From positions 54,106-118,105 of the forward strand of contig NZ_JBBDHC010000012.1 of the NCBI RefSeq assembly GCF_037203605.1: a stretch of DNA of 64,000 bases. Reading direction: 5' to 3'. Shown here in pieces: positions 21,584 through 29,228 of this stretch; the stretch's first letter is position 1, and each line of letters starts with the position of its first letter. The stretch is from Denitratimonas tolerans (GTDB taxonomy: Bacteria > Pseudomonadota > Gammaproteobacteria > Xanthomonadales > Xanthomonadaceae). The notes under the pieces are model-generated. The model was not told the origin of the DNA. It ran no database searches and saw nothing but the letters and a program-made list of their open reading frames with translations. The position numbers and the translations under genes were made by a program.

Positions 21584-23950
21584 ATGTCCTCGCTCCCGCA
21601 ACAGGAACTGTCACCCAGCGAGCTCGACGAGCTGCTGAGCGCCGTGTTGCCGGAGATTCCCGGTTACAGAGTGGTGCGCCTGCTCGGGCGCGGCGGCATG
21701 TCCTATGTCTACCTCGGCATCCAGGAGTCGCTCGACCGCCAGGTCGCCATCAAGGTCATCTCGCCGCTCGCGCTCAATGATGAAGTGAGCCTGCTGCGCT
21801 TCGAGCGGGAAGCGCGCACCATCGCCAAGCTCCAGCACCCGAGCATCGTCGCCATCCATGCGGTCGGCCGCATGGATGGGGGCCTGCTTTATTACGTGAT
21901 GCCCTACCTCTCGCACGGGCACGTCGGCCGGCGCGATCTGCGCAACGAACAGTCCCGCATCATCGGCGTGCTGCGCGCGCTGCTGGGGGCGCTGGATTAT
22001 GCCCATGCCCAGGGCATCGTCCATCGCGACGTCAAGGCCGAGAACGTGTTGTTCGACCAGAACGACCGGCCGATGCTGACCGATTTCGGCATCGCCACCA
22101 GCAAGCGCGACAAGAGCCGCATGACGGGCGCGGGCAACGCGATTGGAAGCTGGGGCTACATGGCGCCCGAACAGGCACGCGGCGAGCGGGTGGATGCCCG
22201 CGCCGACCTCTACAGCGTGGGGGTGCTGACCTACGAGATGCTCACCGGCACGCTGCCGTTCCACAGCGAGGAGACGGTGGCGCTTGCGCTGATGCACGCC
22301 ATGGACCCGGTACCGCCCTTGCCGCCGGACAAGGCGCATTGGTATCCCTTCATCGAGCGCGCGATGGCCAAGCGTCCGGAAGGGCGCTTTGCCAGCGCCC
22401 GGGAAATGCTGCTGGCGCTCGATGCCATCGCGCTGGAGCGCGCCGCTGCCGCCGACGCGCGCGCGTTGCCCGTGCGCGCCCGCGCGCAGGCGTGGCTGAC
22501 GCAGGCTGCGACCCGGCTGAAGGCCAGGGCGTCGGCACCTCCTGCCTTGCGCACGAGTCGAAGCGAGTCCGCACCAGGCTCGGGTCGAAGGTGGCCCCGT
22601 CCGGTGGCGCTCGCTGCCGGATCGCTGGTGCTGCTGGCCCTGGTGCTGGTCCTGGGGGTGTGGTTTTCCGGGCGCGATGGGTCCGCGCCGGCCCTGCCGC
22701 CTGCGGCCGCACCGCCGCCGTCCGCTGCGGACGGCGGGACGAGCGGCGCGGGCAGCGAAGTCGCCTTGGCCGACGCGGACGATGCCGCGATCCGGGACCG
22801 GGGCGCGGCACCTGCCGATGCGGCGGCGGTCGATGCCGCAGCCGACGACCCGGAGGAGACGTTGCTCACGATGCCACCGGGTGAGCTTGCGCTGTTGACG
22901 GCGACCGAACAGATCCGGCGCAAGCGCCTGACCCAGCCCAAGGGCGACAGCGCGATCGATTCCCTGCTGTCCGCGCGCCAGCTGCTGGGTCCCGATCCGC
23001 GCGTGGCCGCGACCGCCGAGCAGTGGCTGGCCGCGGTGGCACCCTATGTGCAGGCGGCGCTGGCGCGGCGCGATGATGCAGGCGCTGTGGCCTTCATCGG
23101 CCACATCGACCGGCTGGAGCAGGGCCTGGCGATGGGCGACATCAAGGGTGCCGGGGCGCTGCGCGAATCGCTGACGACGGCCGTGCGCACCGACCTGCGC
23201 GACGCCGTTGCGCACAAGGATCCGGCGGCCCGGAACGCCGCGCGCCAGCGTGCCGCCCGCCTGGGCCTGCCTGCGGCGCGGCTGGAGCCGGAGTATTCGC
23301 AGCCGATCGTGACCGGCCAGCTGGGCGATGCGCTGCGCGGCAGCGTGGCGACCGTCATCGTGCGGATGCCGGAGGGCTCCACACCGGGACTGGGCGCGAT
23401 GCCGGCCGCGGTGACTTTGGGCGAGTACGGCGCGTACGCGAAAGCCACGGGCCGTCCGGCGAGCCAGTGCCGGATTCGCACCGCCGTGATCACGGTGAAG
23501 GCGCGCAGCTGGTCATCCCCCGGCTTCGCGCAGGCCGCCGATCATCCCGTGGTGTGCGTGAGCGAGGCCGATGCGCAGGCCTACGCCGCCTGGCTCGGGC
23601 AGCGTGACGGCGTGCGCTATCGCCTGCCGACCCAGGCCGAATGGCGGCTCGCGAGCGGTGCGCCGGCGAACGCCGCCTGCGGCGCGGCGGGCCTGCGCTG
23701 CCAGTCGAGCGGTACCGTGTCCGCCACCGCCGGCGCGAAGAACGGGAACGGGGTGCATTCGACCCTGGGCAACGTGCGCGAGTGGACCAGCGACTGCGCC
23801 GGCTGCCGCGAACACCCGACCCTCGGGCTCGGCTGGCGCGATGCGGAGCCTTCGCGCAAGGGGGCGCAGGTCAATCCCGAGTTCGGCTATGACGACCTCG
23901 GATTCCGCCTGGTACGCGAGGTGCCGCGCGAGGCGGTCGAACAGCGCTGA
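21584..23950 (+). CDS. Membrane Ser/Thr protein kinase with C-terminal formylglycine-enzyme-like domain
   Basis: A 788-residue protein. Residues 28-285 form a Hanks-type kinase with glycine loop GRGGMS, ATP-binding Lys57, HRDVKAEN (catalytic Asp149), DFG (167-169) and APEQ. A single membrane helix spans about 340-362, followed by an acidic, Ala/Pro-rich linker. The last ~200 residues match the FGE-sulfatase/SUMF fold (ADAQAYAAWLGQ, RLPTQAEWRLAS, NVREWTSDC, DLGFRLV). Topology puts the kinase in the cytosol and the SUMF-like domain in the periplasm, so the latter may act as a sensor rather than as an enzyme. The ATG at 21584 starts the conserved kinase leader. Signalling role and ligand are unknown. 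Confidence 0.88.
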   Translation: MSSLPQQELSPSELDELLSAVLPEIPGYRVVRLLGRGGMSYVYLGIQESLDRQVAIKVISPLALNDEVSLLRFEREARTIAKLQHPSIVAIHAVGRMDGGLLYYVMPYLSHGHVGRRDLRNEQSRIIGVLRALLGALDYAHAQGIVHRDVKAENVLFDQNDRPMLTDFGIATSKRDKSRMTGAGNAIGSWGYMAPEQARGERVDARADLYSVGVLTYEMLTGTLPFHSEETVALALMHAMDPVPPLPPDKAHWYPFIERAMAKRPEGRFASAREMLLALDAIALERAAAADARALPVRARAQAWLTQAATRLKARASAPPALRTSRSESAPGSGRRWPRPVALAAGSLVLLALVLVLGVWFSGRDGSAPALPPAAAPPPSAADGGTSGAGSEVALADADDAAIRDRGAAPADAAAVDAAADDPEETLLTMPPGELALLTATEQIRRKRLTQPKGDSAIDSLLSARQLLGPDPRVAATAEQWLAAVAPYVQAALARRDDAGAVAFIGHIDRLEQGLAMGDIKGAGALRESLTTAVRTDLRDAVAHKDPAARNAARQRAARLGLPAARLEPEYSQPIVTGQLGDALRGSVATVIVRMPEGSTPGLGAMPAAVTLGEYGAYAKATGRPASQCRIRTAVITVKARSWSSPGFAQAADHPVVCVSEADAQAYAAWLGQRDGVRYRLPTQAEWRLASGAPANAACGAAGLRCQSSGTVSATAGAKNGNGVHSTLGNVREWTSDCAGCREHPTLGLGWRDAEPSRKGAQVNPEFGYDDLGFRLVREVPREAVEQR

Positions 23951-24046
23951 ACCTGTCGCCGCACGGTTTCGCGCCGGCAGGCAAGCGGGATCGGCCGGAT
24001 GACGGCGTGATGCGATAATCGGCGGATCGCTGTCCGAGGAGCCGCC

Positions 24047-25717
24047 ATGTCCACCCGCCACGATCCGACCCGCCGCATCCGCGCCCCGCGCGGCAATACG
24101 CTGAACTGCCGCTCCTGGCTGACCGAGGCGCCGTTCCGGATGCTGCAGAACAATCTTGACCCCGAGGTGGCCGAACGGCCGGAGGATCTGGTGGTGTACG
24201 GCGGCATCGGCCGCGCCGCGCGCGACTGGGCGTCTTACGACGCGATCCTCGAAACGCTGAAAACCCTGGGCGACGACGAAACCCTGCTGGTGCAGTCCGG
24301 CAAGCCGGTCGGCGTGTTCCCCACCCATGCCGATGCGCCGCGCGTGCTCATCGCCAACTCCAACCTGGTGCCGCACTGGGCCAACTGGGAGCACTTCAAC
24401 GAGCTCGATAAGAAAGGCCTGATGATGTACGGCCAGATGACCGCGGGCTCGTGGATCTACATCGGCAGCCAGGGCATCGTGCAGGGCACCTACGAAACCT
24501 TCGTGGAGATGGGCCGCCAGCACTACGGGGGTTCGCTGAAAGGCAGGTGGATCCTGACCGCCGGGCTCGGCGGCATGGGCGGCGCGCAGCCGCTGGCGGC
24601 CTCGCTGGCCGGAGCCTCGTCGCTGACCATCGAATGCCAGCAGAAATGCATCGACTTTCGCCTGCGCACCCGCTACGTCGATGAGCAGGCGGCGGACCTC
24701 GACGATGCGCTGGCGCGGATCGAAAAATACGCGAAGGCCGGCGAAGCCAAGTCCATTGCCCTGCTCGGCAATGCGGCGGAAATCCTGCCCGAACTGGTGC
24801 GCCGTGGTGTCAGGCCCGACTGCGTCACCGACCAGACCAGCGCGCACGATCCGGTGCACGGCTATCTGCCGATCGGCTGGACGGTGGAACAGTGGCTGGC
24901 CGAGCAGGCGGCGAACCCGGAAAAGGTGCGCGACGCCGCCAAGCAGTCGATGCGCGTGCACGTCGAGGCGATGCTCGCCTTCCATTCGCAGGGCATTCCG
25001 ACCGTCGATTACGGCAACAACATCCGCCAGATGGCCTTCGACGTCGGCTGCGAAAACGCCTTCGCCTTCCCCGGCTTCGTGCCGGCCTACGTGCGGCCGC
25101 TGTTCTGCCGCGGCGTGGGCCCGTTCCGCTGGGTCGCGCTCTCGGGCGATCCGGAAGACATCTACAAAACCGACGCCAAGGTCAAGGAGCTGATCCCCGA
25201 CGATCCGCACCTGCACCGCTGGCTGGACATGGCGCGCGAGCGCATCCGCTTCCAGGGCCTGCCGGCGCGCATCTGCTGGGTCGGCCTCGGCCTGCGCCAC
25301 ACGCTGGGCCTCGCCTTCAACGAGATGGTGCGCCGCGGCGAACTGAAAGCACCGGTGGTGATCGGCCGCGACCATCTGGATTCCGGCAGCGTGGCCTCAC
25401 CCAACCGCGAAACCGAAGCCATGCGCGATGGTTCGGACGCGGTTTCCGACTGGCCGCTGCTCAACGCCATGCTCAACGTCGCCGGCGGCGCGACCTGGGT
25501 CAGCCTGCACCACGGCGGCGGCGTCGGCATGGGCTATTCGCAGCACTCCGGCGTGGTCATCGTCTGCGACGGCAGCGAGGCCGCCGACAAGCGCATCGCC
25601 CGGGTGCTGTGGAACGACCCCGGCACCGGCGTCATGCGCCATGCCGACGCCGGCTACGAGATCGCCAGGCAATGCGCGAAGGAGCAGGGGCTGAAGCTGC
25701 CGATGCTGCAGGGATGA
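24047..25717 (+). CDS. hutU: Urocanate hydratase
   Basis: The 556-residue NAD-dependent urocanase of histidine degradation converts urocanate to imidazolone propionate. Hallmarks are LVQSGKPVGVFPTH, the NAD-binding TAGLGGMGGAQPLA, TDQTSAHDP and GGGVGMGYSQHSG. Length and start (GAGGAGCCGCC before the ATG) are normal. Unusually it stands alone: no hutH, hutI, hutG or regulator is in the surrounding sequence, so either the pathway is scattered or the rest is outside the window. A GATAAT -10-like hexamer lies 28 bases upstream. Confidence 0.96.
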   Translation: MSTRHDPTRRIRAPRGNTLNCRSWLTEAPFRMLQNNLDPEVAERPEDLVVYGGIGRAARDWASYDAILETLKTLGDDETLLVQSGKPVGVFPTHADAPRVLIANSNLVPHWANWEHFNELDKKGLMMYGQMTAGSWIYIGSQGIVQGTYETFVEMGRQHYGGSLKGRWILTAGLGGMGGAQPLAASLAGASSLTIECQQKCIDFRLRTRYVDEQAADLDDALARIEKYAKAGEAKSIALLGNAAEILPELVRRGVRPDCVTDQTSAHDPVHGYLPIGWTVEQWLAEQAANPEKVRDAAKQSMRVHVEAMLAFHSQGIPTVDYGNNIRQMAFDVGCENAFAFPGFVPAYVRPLFCRGVGPFRWVALSGDPEDIYKTDAKVKELIPDDPHLHRWLDMARERIRFQGLPARICWVGLGLRHTLGLAFNEMVRRGELKAPVVIGRDHLDSGSVASPNRETEAMRDGSDAVSDWPLLNAMLNVAGGATWVSLHHGGGVGMGYSQHSGVVIVCDGSEAADKRIARVLWNDPGTGVMRHADAGYEIARQCAKEQGLKLPMLQG

Positions 25718-25718
25718 A

Positions 25719-25917
25719 GCCATCGATGCCCGAAGATGGTTGGCTGCGCGGGCAGGCTGGCGATGGAGCGTTCGCGCCAAGCGACGCTTCGAGCTGGTGC
25801 GGTGAGAAGGGCAGCTCCGGGGATGGACTCGCATGCCCCATCTTCGGATTCGCCTCGAAAGAGGCGCTCAGCCGTGGCGAGATATTTACGGCACACCGGA
25901 GCCACGGGAAGTATGCC
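25719..25917. repeat. Structured non-coding stretch with inverted repeat and GAAA-loop hairpin
   Basis: The bases after hutU hold a perfect 10-bp inverted repeat, CCGAAGATGG (25730-25739) and CCATCTTCGG (25838-25847), with 98 bases between the arms. Just outside it lies CGCCTC-GAAA-GAGGCG (25851-25866), a perfect stem with a GNRA-type loop. No coding region is convincing here. It may be a degraded mobile-element end or a structured RNA. The arms are seen directly; the nature is unknown. Confidence 0.35.
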
Positions 25918-26069
25918 ATGACCGACACACTCACCATCATCATCACCCTGGACGATGAACAGGCGCAGGCCGCCTTCGCCGAGCTGGTGAAGCGCGGCAC
26001 GGACATGACCGGCCTGTGATGCGCAAGGTGGGCGGCCATCTGGCCGACGTGGCCGAAAAATCCTCCTGA
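25918..26069 (+). pseudogene. Remnant of a Mu-type phage virion morphogenesis (gpG-like) gene
   Basis: An ATG at 25918 opens MTDTLTIIITLDDEQAQAAF, followed by AELVKRGTDMTGL and a stop at 26017-26019. A second frame starting at the overlapping ATG (26019) continues MRKVGGHLADVAEKSS. Joined by a one-base shift, the two read as the start of the phage virion morphogenesis protein family, whose members begin with a short beta-strand and then have an LTPLMRxxGxHL-like helix. The rest of the gene is missing. Identification rests on family memory and the smooth continuation across the frameshift. It indicates an old prophage at this spot. Confidence 0.5.
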
Positions 26070-26117
26070 TTAGCCCTGACCCTCAGCCAGTACTCTGGCG
26101 AAGAATGGCTTTGGCTC

Positions 26118-26245
26118 GTCATTCCCGCATGCTTTCGGCGGGAATCCAGTGACTTGGCTTTTGCTGTGGGGTATCAGGAAGCAAAGACACTGGATGGGAC
26201 AGATCTTCGTCTGTCAGAAGCGGCCTGCCTTCGCAGGAATGAGAA
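26118..26245. repeat. MITE-like intergenic repeat element
   Basis: The element opens GTCATTCCCGC and closes with GCAGGAATGAG, which is its near inverse complement, giving imperfect terminal inverted repeats about 128 bases apart. Its left end is a hairpin, ATTCCCGC-N9-GCGGGAAT, and its right end another, CCTGC-CTTC-GCAGG. Such ATTCCCGC/GCGGGAATCCAG repeats are widespread in proteobacterial intergenic DNA. It carries no coding capacity. It lies directly behind the phage remnant. Confidence 0.55.
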
Positions 26246-26262
26246 ACTGAGGGCCAGGGCAA

Positions 26263-26382
26263 TCAGAAAAATCCCTTGCCACCGAACGCTCCCCCGATGG
26301 GGCCCCCAGGGTCGACCTGTCCGCCCATACCACGACCGCCCGCAGGAGGGGCAGGGCGGCCGCTGGCCATGACGCGCTTCAT
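26263..26382 (-). CDS. Possible 39-residue glycine-rich small ORF
   Basis: An ATG at 26382 opens 39 codons reading MKRVMASGRPAPPAGGRGMG and ending GGPIGGAFGGKGFF. The composition is extreme in Gly and Pro. A second ATG (M5) is in frame. No good ribosome site is visible and no family is recognised. It is divergent from the next ORF across an AT-rich gap. It may be a fossil fragment rather than a gene. Confidence 0.2.
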   Translation of the reverse strand: MKRVMASGRPAPPAGGRGMGGQVDPGGPIGGAFGGKGFF

Positions 26383-26437
26383 GTGCTATGATTGCACTCG
26401 TAACTTGTTGTAAACATTGAATTTATGGAGGCCTAAA

Positions 26438-26701
26438 ATTACCAGTCAGTTCAAGCGTACGATTGAATCCATCTTTCCCAGCCACACCTCTCGCGTGGTG
26501 CCGACGCCGCGCCGTTCCGAACGGGTCGCGAGTCGCGTGAAGCGCATCCAGACCGGCGCCCCGCCGGCATTCCCGGCGACAGCGAGCGATATCGCGCCGC
26601 GTCGCGGCAGCGATCATTTCACAACCTATACGCGCGGCAGCTATCTCGCCCGTTCACGCGGGGAGGCGCGCTCCCGCCGTCCGCTCTTTCGCGTCCGCTG
26701 A
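26438..26701 (+). CDS. Putative 87-residue basic protein with an ATT start
   Basis: An open frame of 88 codons including the stop has third positions strongly biased to G/C, like real genes here. No ATG, GTG or TTG sits at a sensible place. GGAGG at 26427-26431 is followed after six bases by ATT, the rare start used by infC in enterobacteria. A TTG at 26417 is in frame but has no ribosome site. The predicted product is very basic (many Arg, few acidic residues), which suggests nucleic-acid binding. The ribosome site also overlaps a three-codon ATG-GAG-GCC-TAA mini-frame. No homologue is recognised, so this is a candidate only. Confidence 0.35.
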   Translation: MTSQFKRTIESIFPSHTSRVVPTPRRSERVASRVKRIQTGAPPAFPATASDIAPRRGSDHFTTYTRGSYLARSRGEARSRRPLFRVR

Positions 26702-26741
26702 CCGCTCCCGGCCGAGGGCCGACGGAGCCGGCATCCCGGAC

Positions 26742-26775
26742 CGACGCGAAGAAAAGTTCGATTTTCCGCGCGTCG
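26742..26775. terminator. Bipartite hairpin after the small basic ORF
   Basis: CGACGCG (26742-26748) pairs with CGCGTCG (26769-26775). Inside, after two mismatches, GAAAA pairs with TTTTC around the loop GTTCGA. It lies 40 bases past the stop of the small basic ORF and could be its 3' end. There is no T-run after the stem, so intrinsic termination would be weak. Confidence 0.35.
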
Positions 26776-26924
26776 AACGCAGGGCACGGCTTGCGCTCAG
26801 CGTGCGGACTCCCGTGGCCTTCGAGACGGCACTCCACGAGCGCCTGAGGCGTCGTGTGTCATCGGCGTGTCCGGAAAGAGGGGGCTGGCCTCTACGGCAT
26901 CTACGGCACGTGCGACTGTTGGCG

Positions 26925-27620
26925 TCAGCCACTGCGTGAAGCTGCCTCGGCCGCGTGCGGTGCTCCCTCGTGCCACAGCGCGTAGACCGCAGTATCCAGC
27001 GCGGTCACGCCCTGTTCGACGAAGGAGGTCTGCGAGGCGAGGATGTCGCGCCGCTCGATCACGTCGACCTGCCAGCCCGGTTCCAGCAGGGCGCGCACTT
27101 CGGGTTCTTCCACCGAGAACGGCGGCCCGTCCTTTTCGGCCTGCGGATATTCCAGGGTGATCATCAGTCCGCGGGCACCGGGCGGCAGGCGTGCGTAGAC
27201 GCTTGCGGCGTAGTGCCGGCGAAGCGCGGGCGGCAGCGCGATGATCGCGGCCCGGTCATAGATCGCGGTGCAGCCGGCCAGGGTGTTCGAGTCCAGCGCG
27301 AAGGCGTCGCCCTGGATCAGCTCGATGCGATCGGCGAGGTAGTGGCGTCCGAGCGGTGAATCCCAGGTGCGCGCCGTCAGGCGGTTTTCCTCGAGGAACT
27401 GCGCGATCGCCAGCGGCGACAGTTCCACGCCCAGCACGCGGTGGCCCTGCGCTGCCAGCCAGAGCATGTCCAGGCTCTTGCCGCACAGCGGCACCAGCAC
27501 GCGGCTGTCGGGCGGCAGCGCGAGCCGCGGCCAGTGCGCGACCAGAAGCGGCATCGGCGCATCGTGGTGGAATCCGATGCGCCCTTCGCGCCAGCGCTGC
27601 TGCCAGAACTCTGCATCCAT
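26925..27620 (-). CDS. tpm: Thiopurine S-methyltransferase family protein
   Basis: A 231-residue SAM-dependent methyltransferase. Bacterial TPMT homologues methylate thiopurines and, in some species, selenium or tellurium oxyanions. The start MDAEFWQQRWREGRIGFH is the family signature. The SAM site is VLVPLCGKSLDMLWLAAQGHRV with VELSPLAI, and YDRAAIIALP is the expected later motif. AAGGAATACGCA precedes the ATG at 27620, supporting this start. It is divergent from a metallopeptidase gene. The physiological substrate in this organism is unknown. Confidence 0.92.
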   Translation of the reverse strand: MDAEFWQQRWREGRIGFHHDAPMPLLVAHWPRLALPPDSRVLVPLCGKSLDMLWLAAQGHRVLGVELSPLAIAQFLEENRLTARTWDSPLGRHYLADRIELIQGDAFALDSNTLAGCTAIYDRAAIIALPPALRRHYAASVYARLPPGARGLMITLEYPQAEKDGPPFSVEEPEVRALLEPGWQVDVIERRDILASQTSFVEQGVTALDTAVYALWHEGAPHAAEAASRSG

Positions 27621-27956
27621 TGCGTATTCCTTGACTGTTGGCCTTGCCGCGACGCTGCCGGACCGATGCGGCCCGTCGCGCATGATGGTACGCCACCAGG
27701 CGCGAGGACGCGGCGCAGGCCGCGGCGGGTCTGCCGGAAAATCGATCGTGGCCCGCTGTTGCGCAGCAGGGTTTCCAGGACGTGGCGTCGGCAGGGGTTA
27801 AGGTGGCACCGCGGCGGCGTCTGCCTCGGAAGGCGTCGAATCCTTTTGCGTATCCGATGCGGCGAGGCGGTCGGGCGACGGCTTGCGTTGCGATTCACCG
27901 AAGGCCGGCGGCGCGCCGGTATTCTTGTCGCCCGCTCCTGCCTGCCGACCCCGTCC
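27621..27956. other. Divergent intergenic region, tpm/metallopeptidase
   Basis: A 336-base gap between divergent starts with no convincing coding region. A CCGGC-N5-GCCGG stem lies at 27905-27919, close to the metallopeptidase start. No clear promoter hexamer pair or operator could be picked out by eye. Confidence 0.3.
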
Positions 27957-29186
27957 ATGACCCTTCTGTTCCGATTGCCCGTTGCCGCGCTGCTGCTGTT
28001 GGCCTGCAGCCTGGCCGTCGCCGCGACGCCGCGCTTCGAGGTGCGCTATGACGTGGGCTTCCTGCCGGCCTCGGGGGAGGCGGAAGTCGCCCTGACGCTG
28101 GAGCCCGGTGAGGCGACCGTGAAGCGATTCGTGTTCACCATGCCTGAGAATCGCTATTCGCGCGTGACCGGCGATGGCCGCGTGGATCGCAAGGGCGACG
28201 ACGTGGTGTGGGTGCCGCCCAGCCGCGGCGGAAAGCTGGCGTGGCGCTACCGCATCGACCGCAAGCGCGCGAACGGTGCCTACGATGCGCGCATCACCCG
28301 CGACTGGGTCATCATGCGCGGTGACCAGCTCGTCCCGCCCGCGCGCGTCACCGCCACCCGCGCTGCGCGTTCGGACGCGCGCCTGAAGCTGCACCTGCCG
28401 CCGGGCTGGACCCATGCCGATACGGCCTGGCTGCCGGCGCGCGACGGTGACGGCTTTGCCGTGATCAATGAGGATCGCGTCCTCGCGCGGCCCACCGGCT
28501 GGATGATCGCCGGCGACATCGGCGCGCGACGCGACCTGGTCGAGGGCATGGAGATCGCCGTGGCCGCGCCCAAGGGCCTGTCGACGCCGCGCATGGATCT
28601 GCTCGCCATGCTGACCGCGGTGGCACCGCCCATGCGCGAAGCGTTCGGGACACTTCCGGAAAAAATCCTGGTGGTGCGCGGCGGCGACCCGATGTGGCGC
28701 GGCGGCCTGTCCGGCCCGCGCTCGATGTGGCTGCACGCCGACCGCCCGCTGATCAGCGAGAACGGCTCCTCCACGCTGATGCACGAGACCATCCATCTGG
28801 TCACCCGCATCCGCGGCGCGGAAGGCGATGACTGGATCGCCGAGGGCATCGCCGAGTACTACGGCACCCAAATGCTGCGCCGCGCGGGCCTCCTGAGCGA
28901 TGCGCGGGCCGAAAAGGCGGTCAGCTGGATGCGCCGCCACGGTCGCGCCGTGCGCACCCTGCACGCGAGCGATTCCAGCGGCAAGCGCACCGCGCGCGCG
29001 GTGGCGCTGTTCGCCGATCTGGACGCCGAAATCCGCGAGCGCAGCCGCGATCGCCGCAGCCTGGACGACGTCGCGCGCACGCTGATGCGCGACGGCGCGC
29101 GGGTTTCCACGGTTGATCTGCGCGAGGCGGCCGAGGCGGCGCTCGGTGGCCCGTCGAAGGTGCTCGAGACGCCGCTGCTCGATTGA
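27957..29186 (+). CDS. Secreted HExxH metallopeptidase-like protein
   Basis: A 409-residue exported protein with a signal peptide (about residues 1-23, ending AVAA). Residues 276-280 are HETIH, the zincin motif, and WIAEGIAEYYG follows with candidate third zinc ligand Glu296, resembling the M1/M61 gluzincins. The N-terminal ~130 residues look like the beta-rich domain that precedes the catalytic part in M61 enzymes. The spacing between the two motif halves (15 residues to Glu296) is shorter than in M1 aminopeptidases, so family placement is uncertain. It is convergent with an M28 peptidase gene. Confidence 0.72.
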   Translation: MTLLFRLPVAALLLLACSLAVAATPRFEVRYDVGFLPASGEAEVALTLEPGEATVKRFVFTMPENRYSRVTGDGRVDRKGDDVVWVPPSRGGKLAWRYRIDRKRANGAYDARITRDWVIMRGDQLVPPARVTATRAARSDARLKLHLPPGWTHADTAWLPARDGDGFAVINEDRVLARPTGWMIAGDIGARRDLVEGMEIAVAAPKGLSTPRMDLLAMLTAVAPPMREAFGTLPEKILVVRGGDPMWRGGLSGPRSMWLHADRPLISENGSSTLMHETIHLVTRIRGAEGDDWIAEGIAEYYGTQMLRRAGLLSDARAEKAVSWMRRHGRAVRTLHASDSSGKRTARAVALFADLDAEIRERSRDRRSLDDVARTLMRDGARVSTVDLREAAEAALGGPSKVLETPLLD

Positions 29187-29228
29187 GCGGGAAGGCCGCT
29201 CCGACGCGCGGGCACGGGCGCTGCCGCG

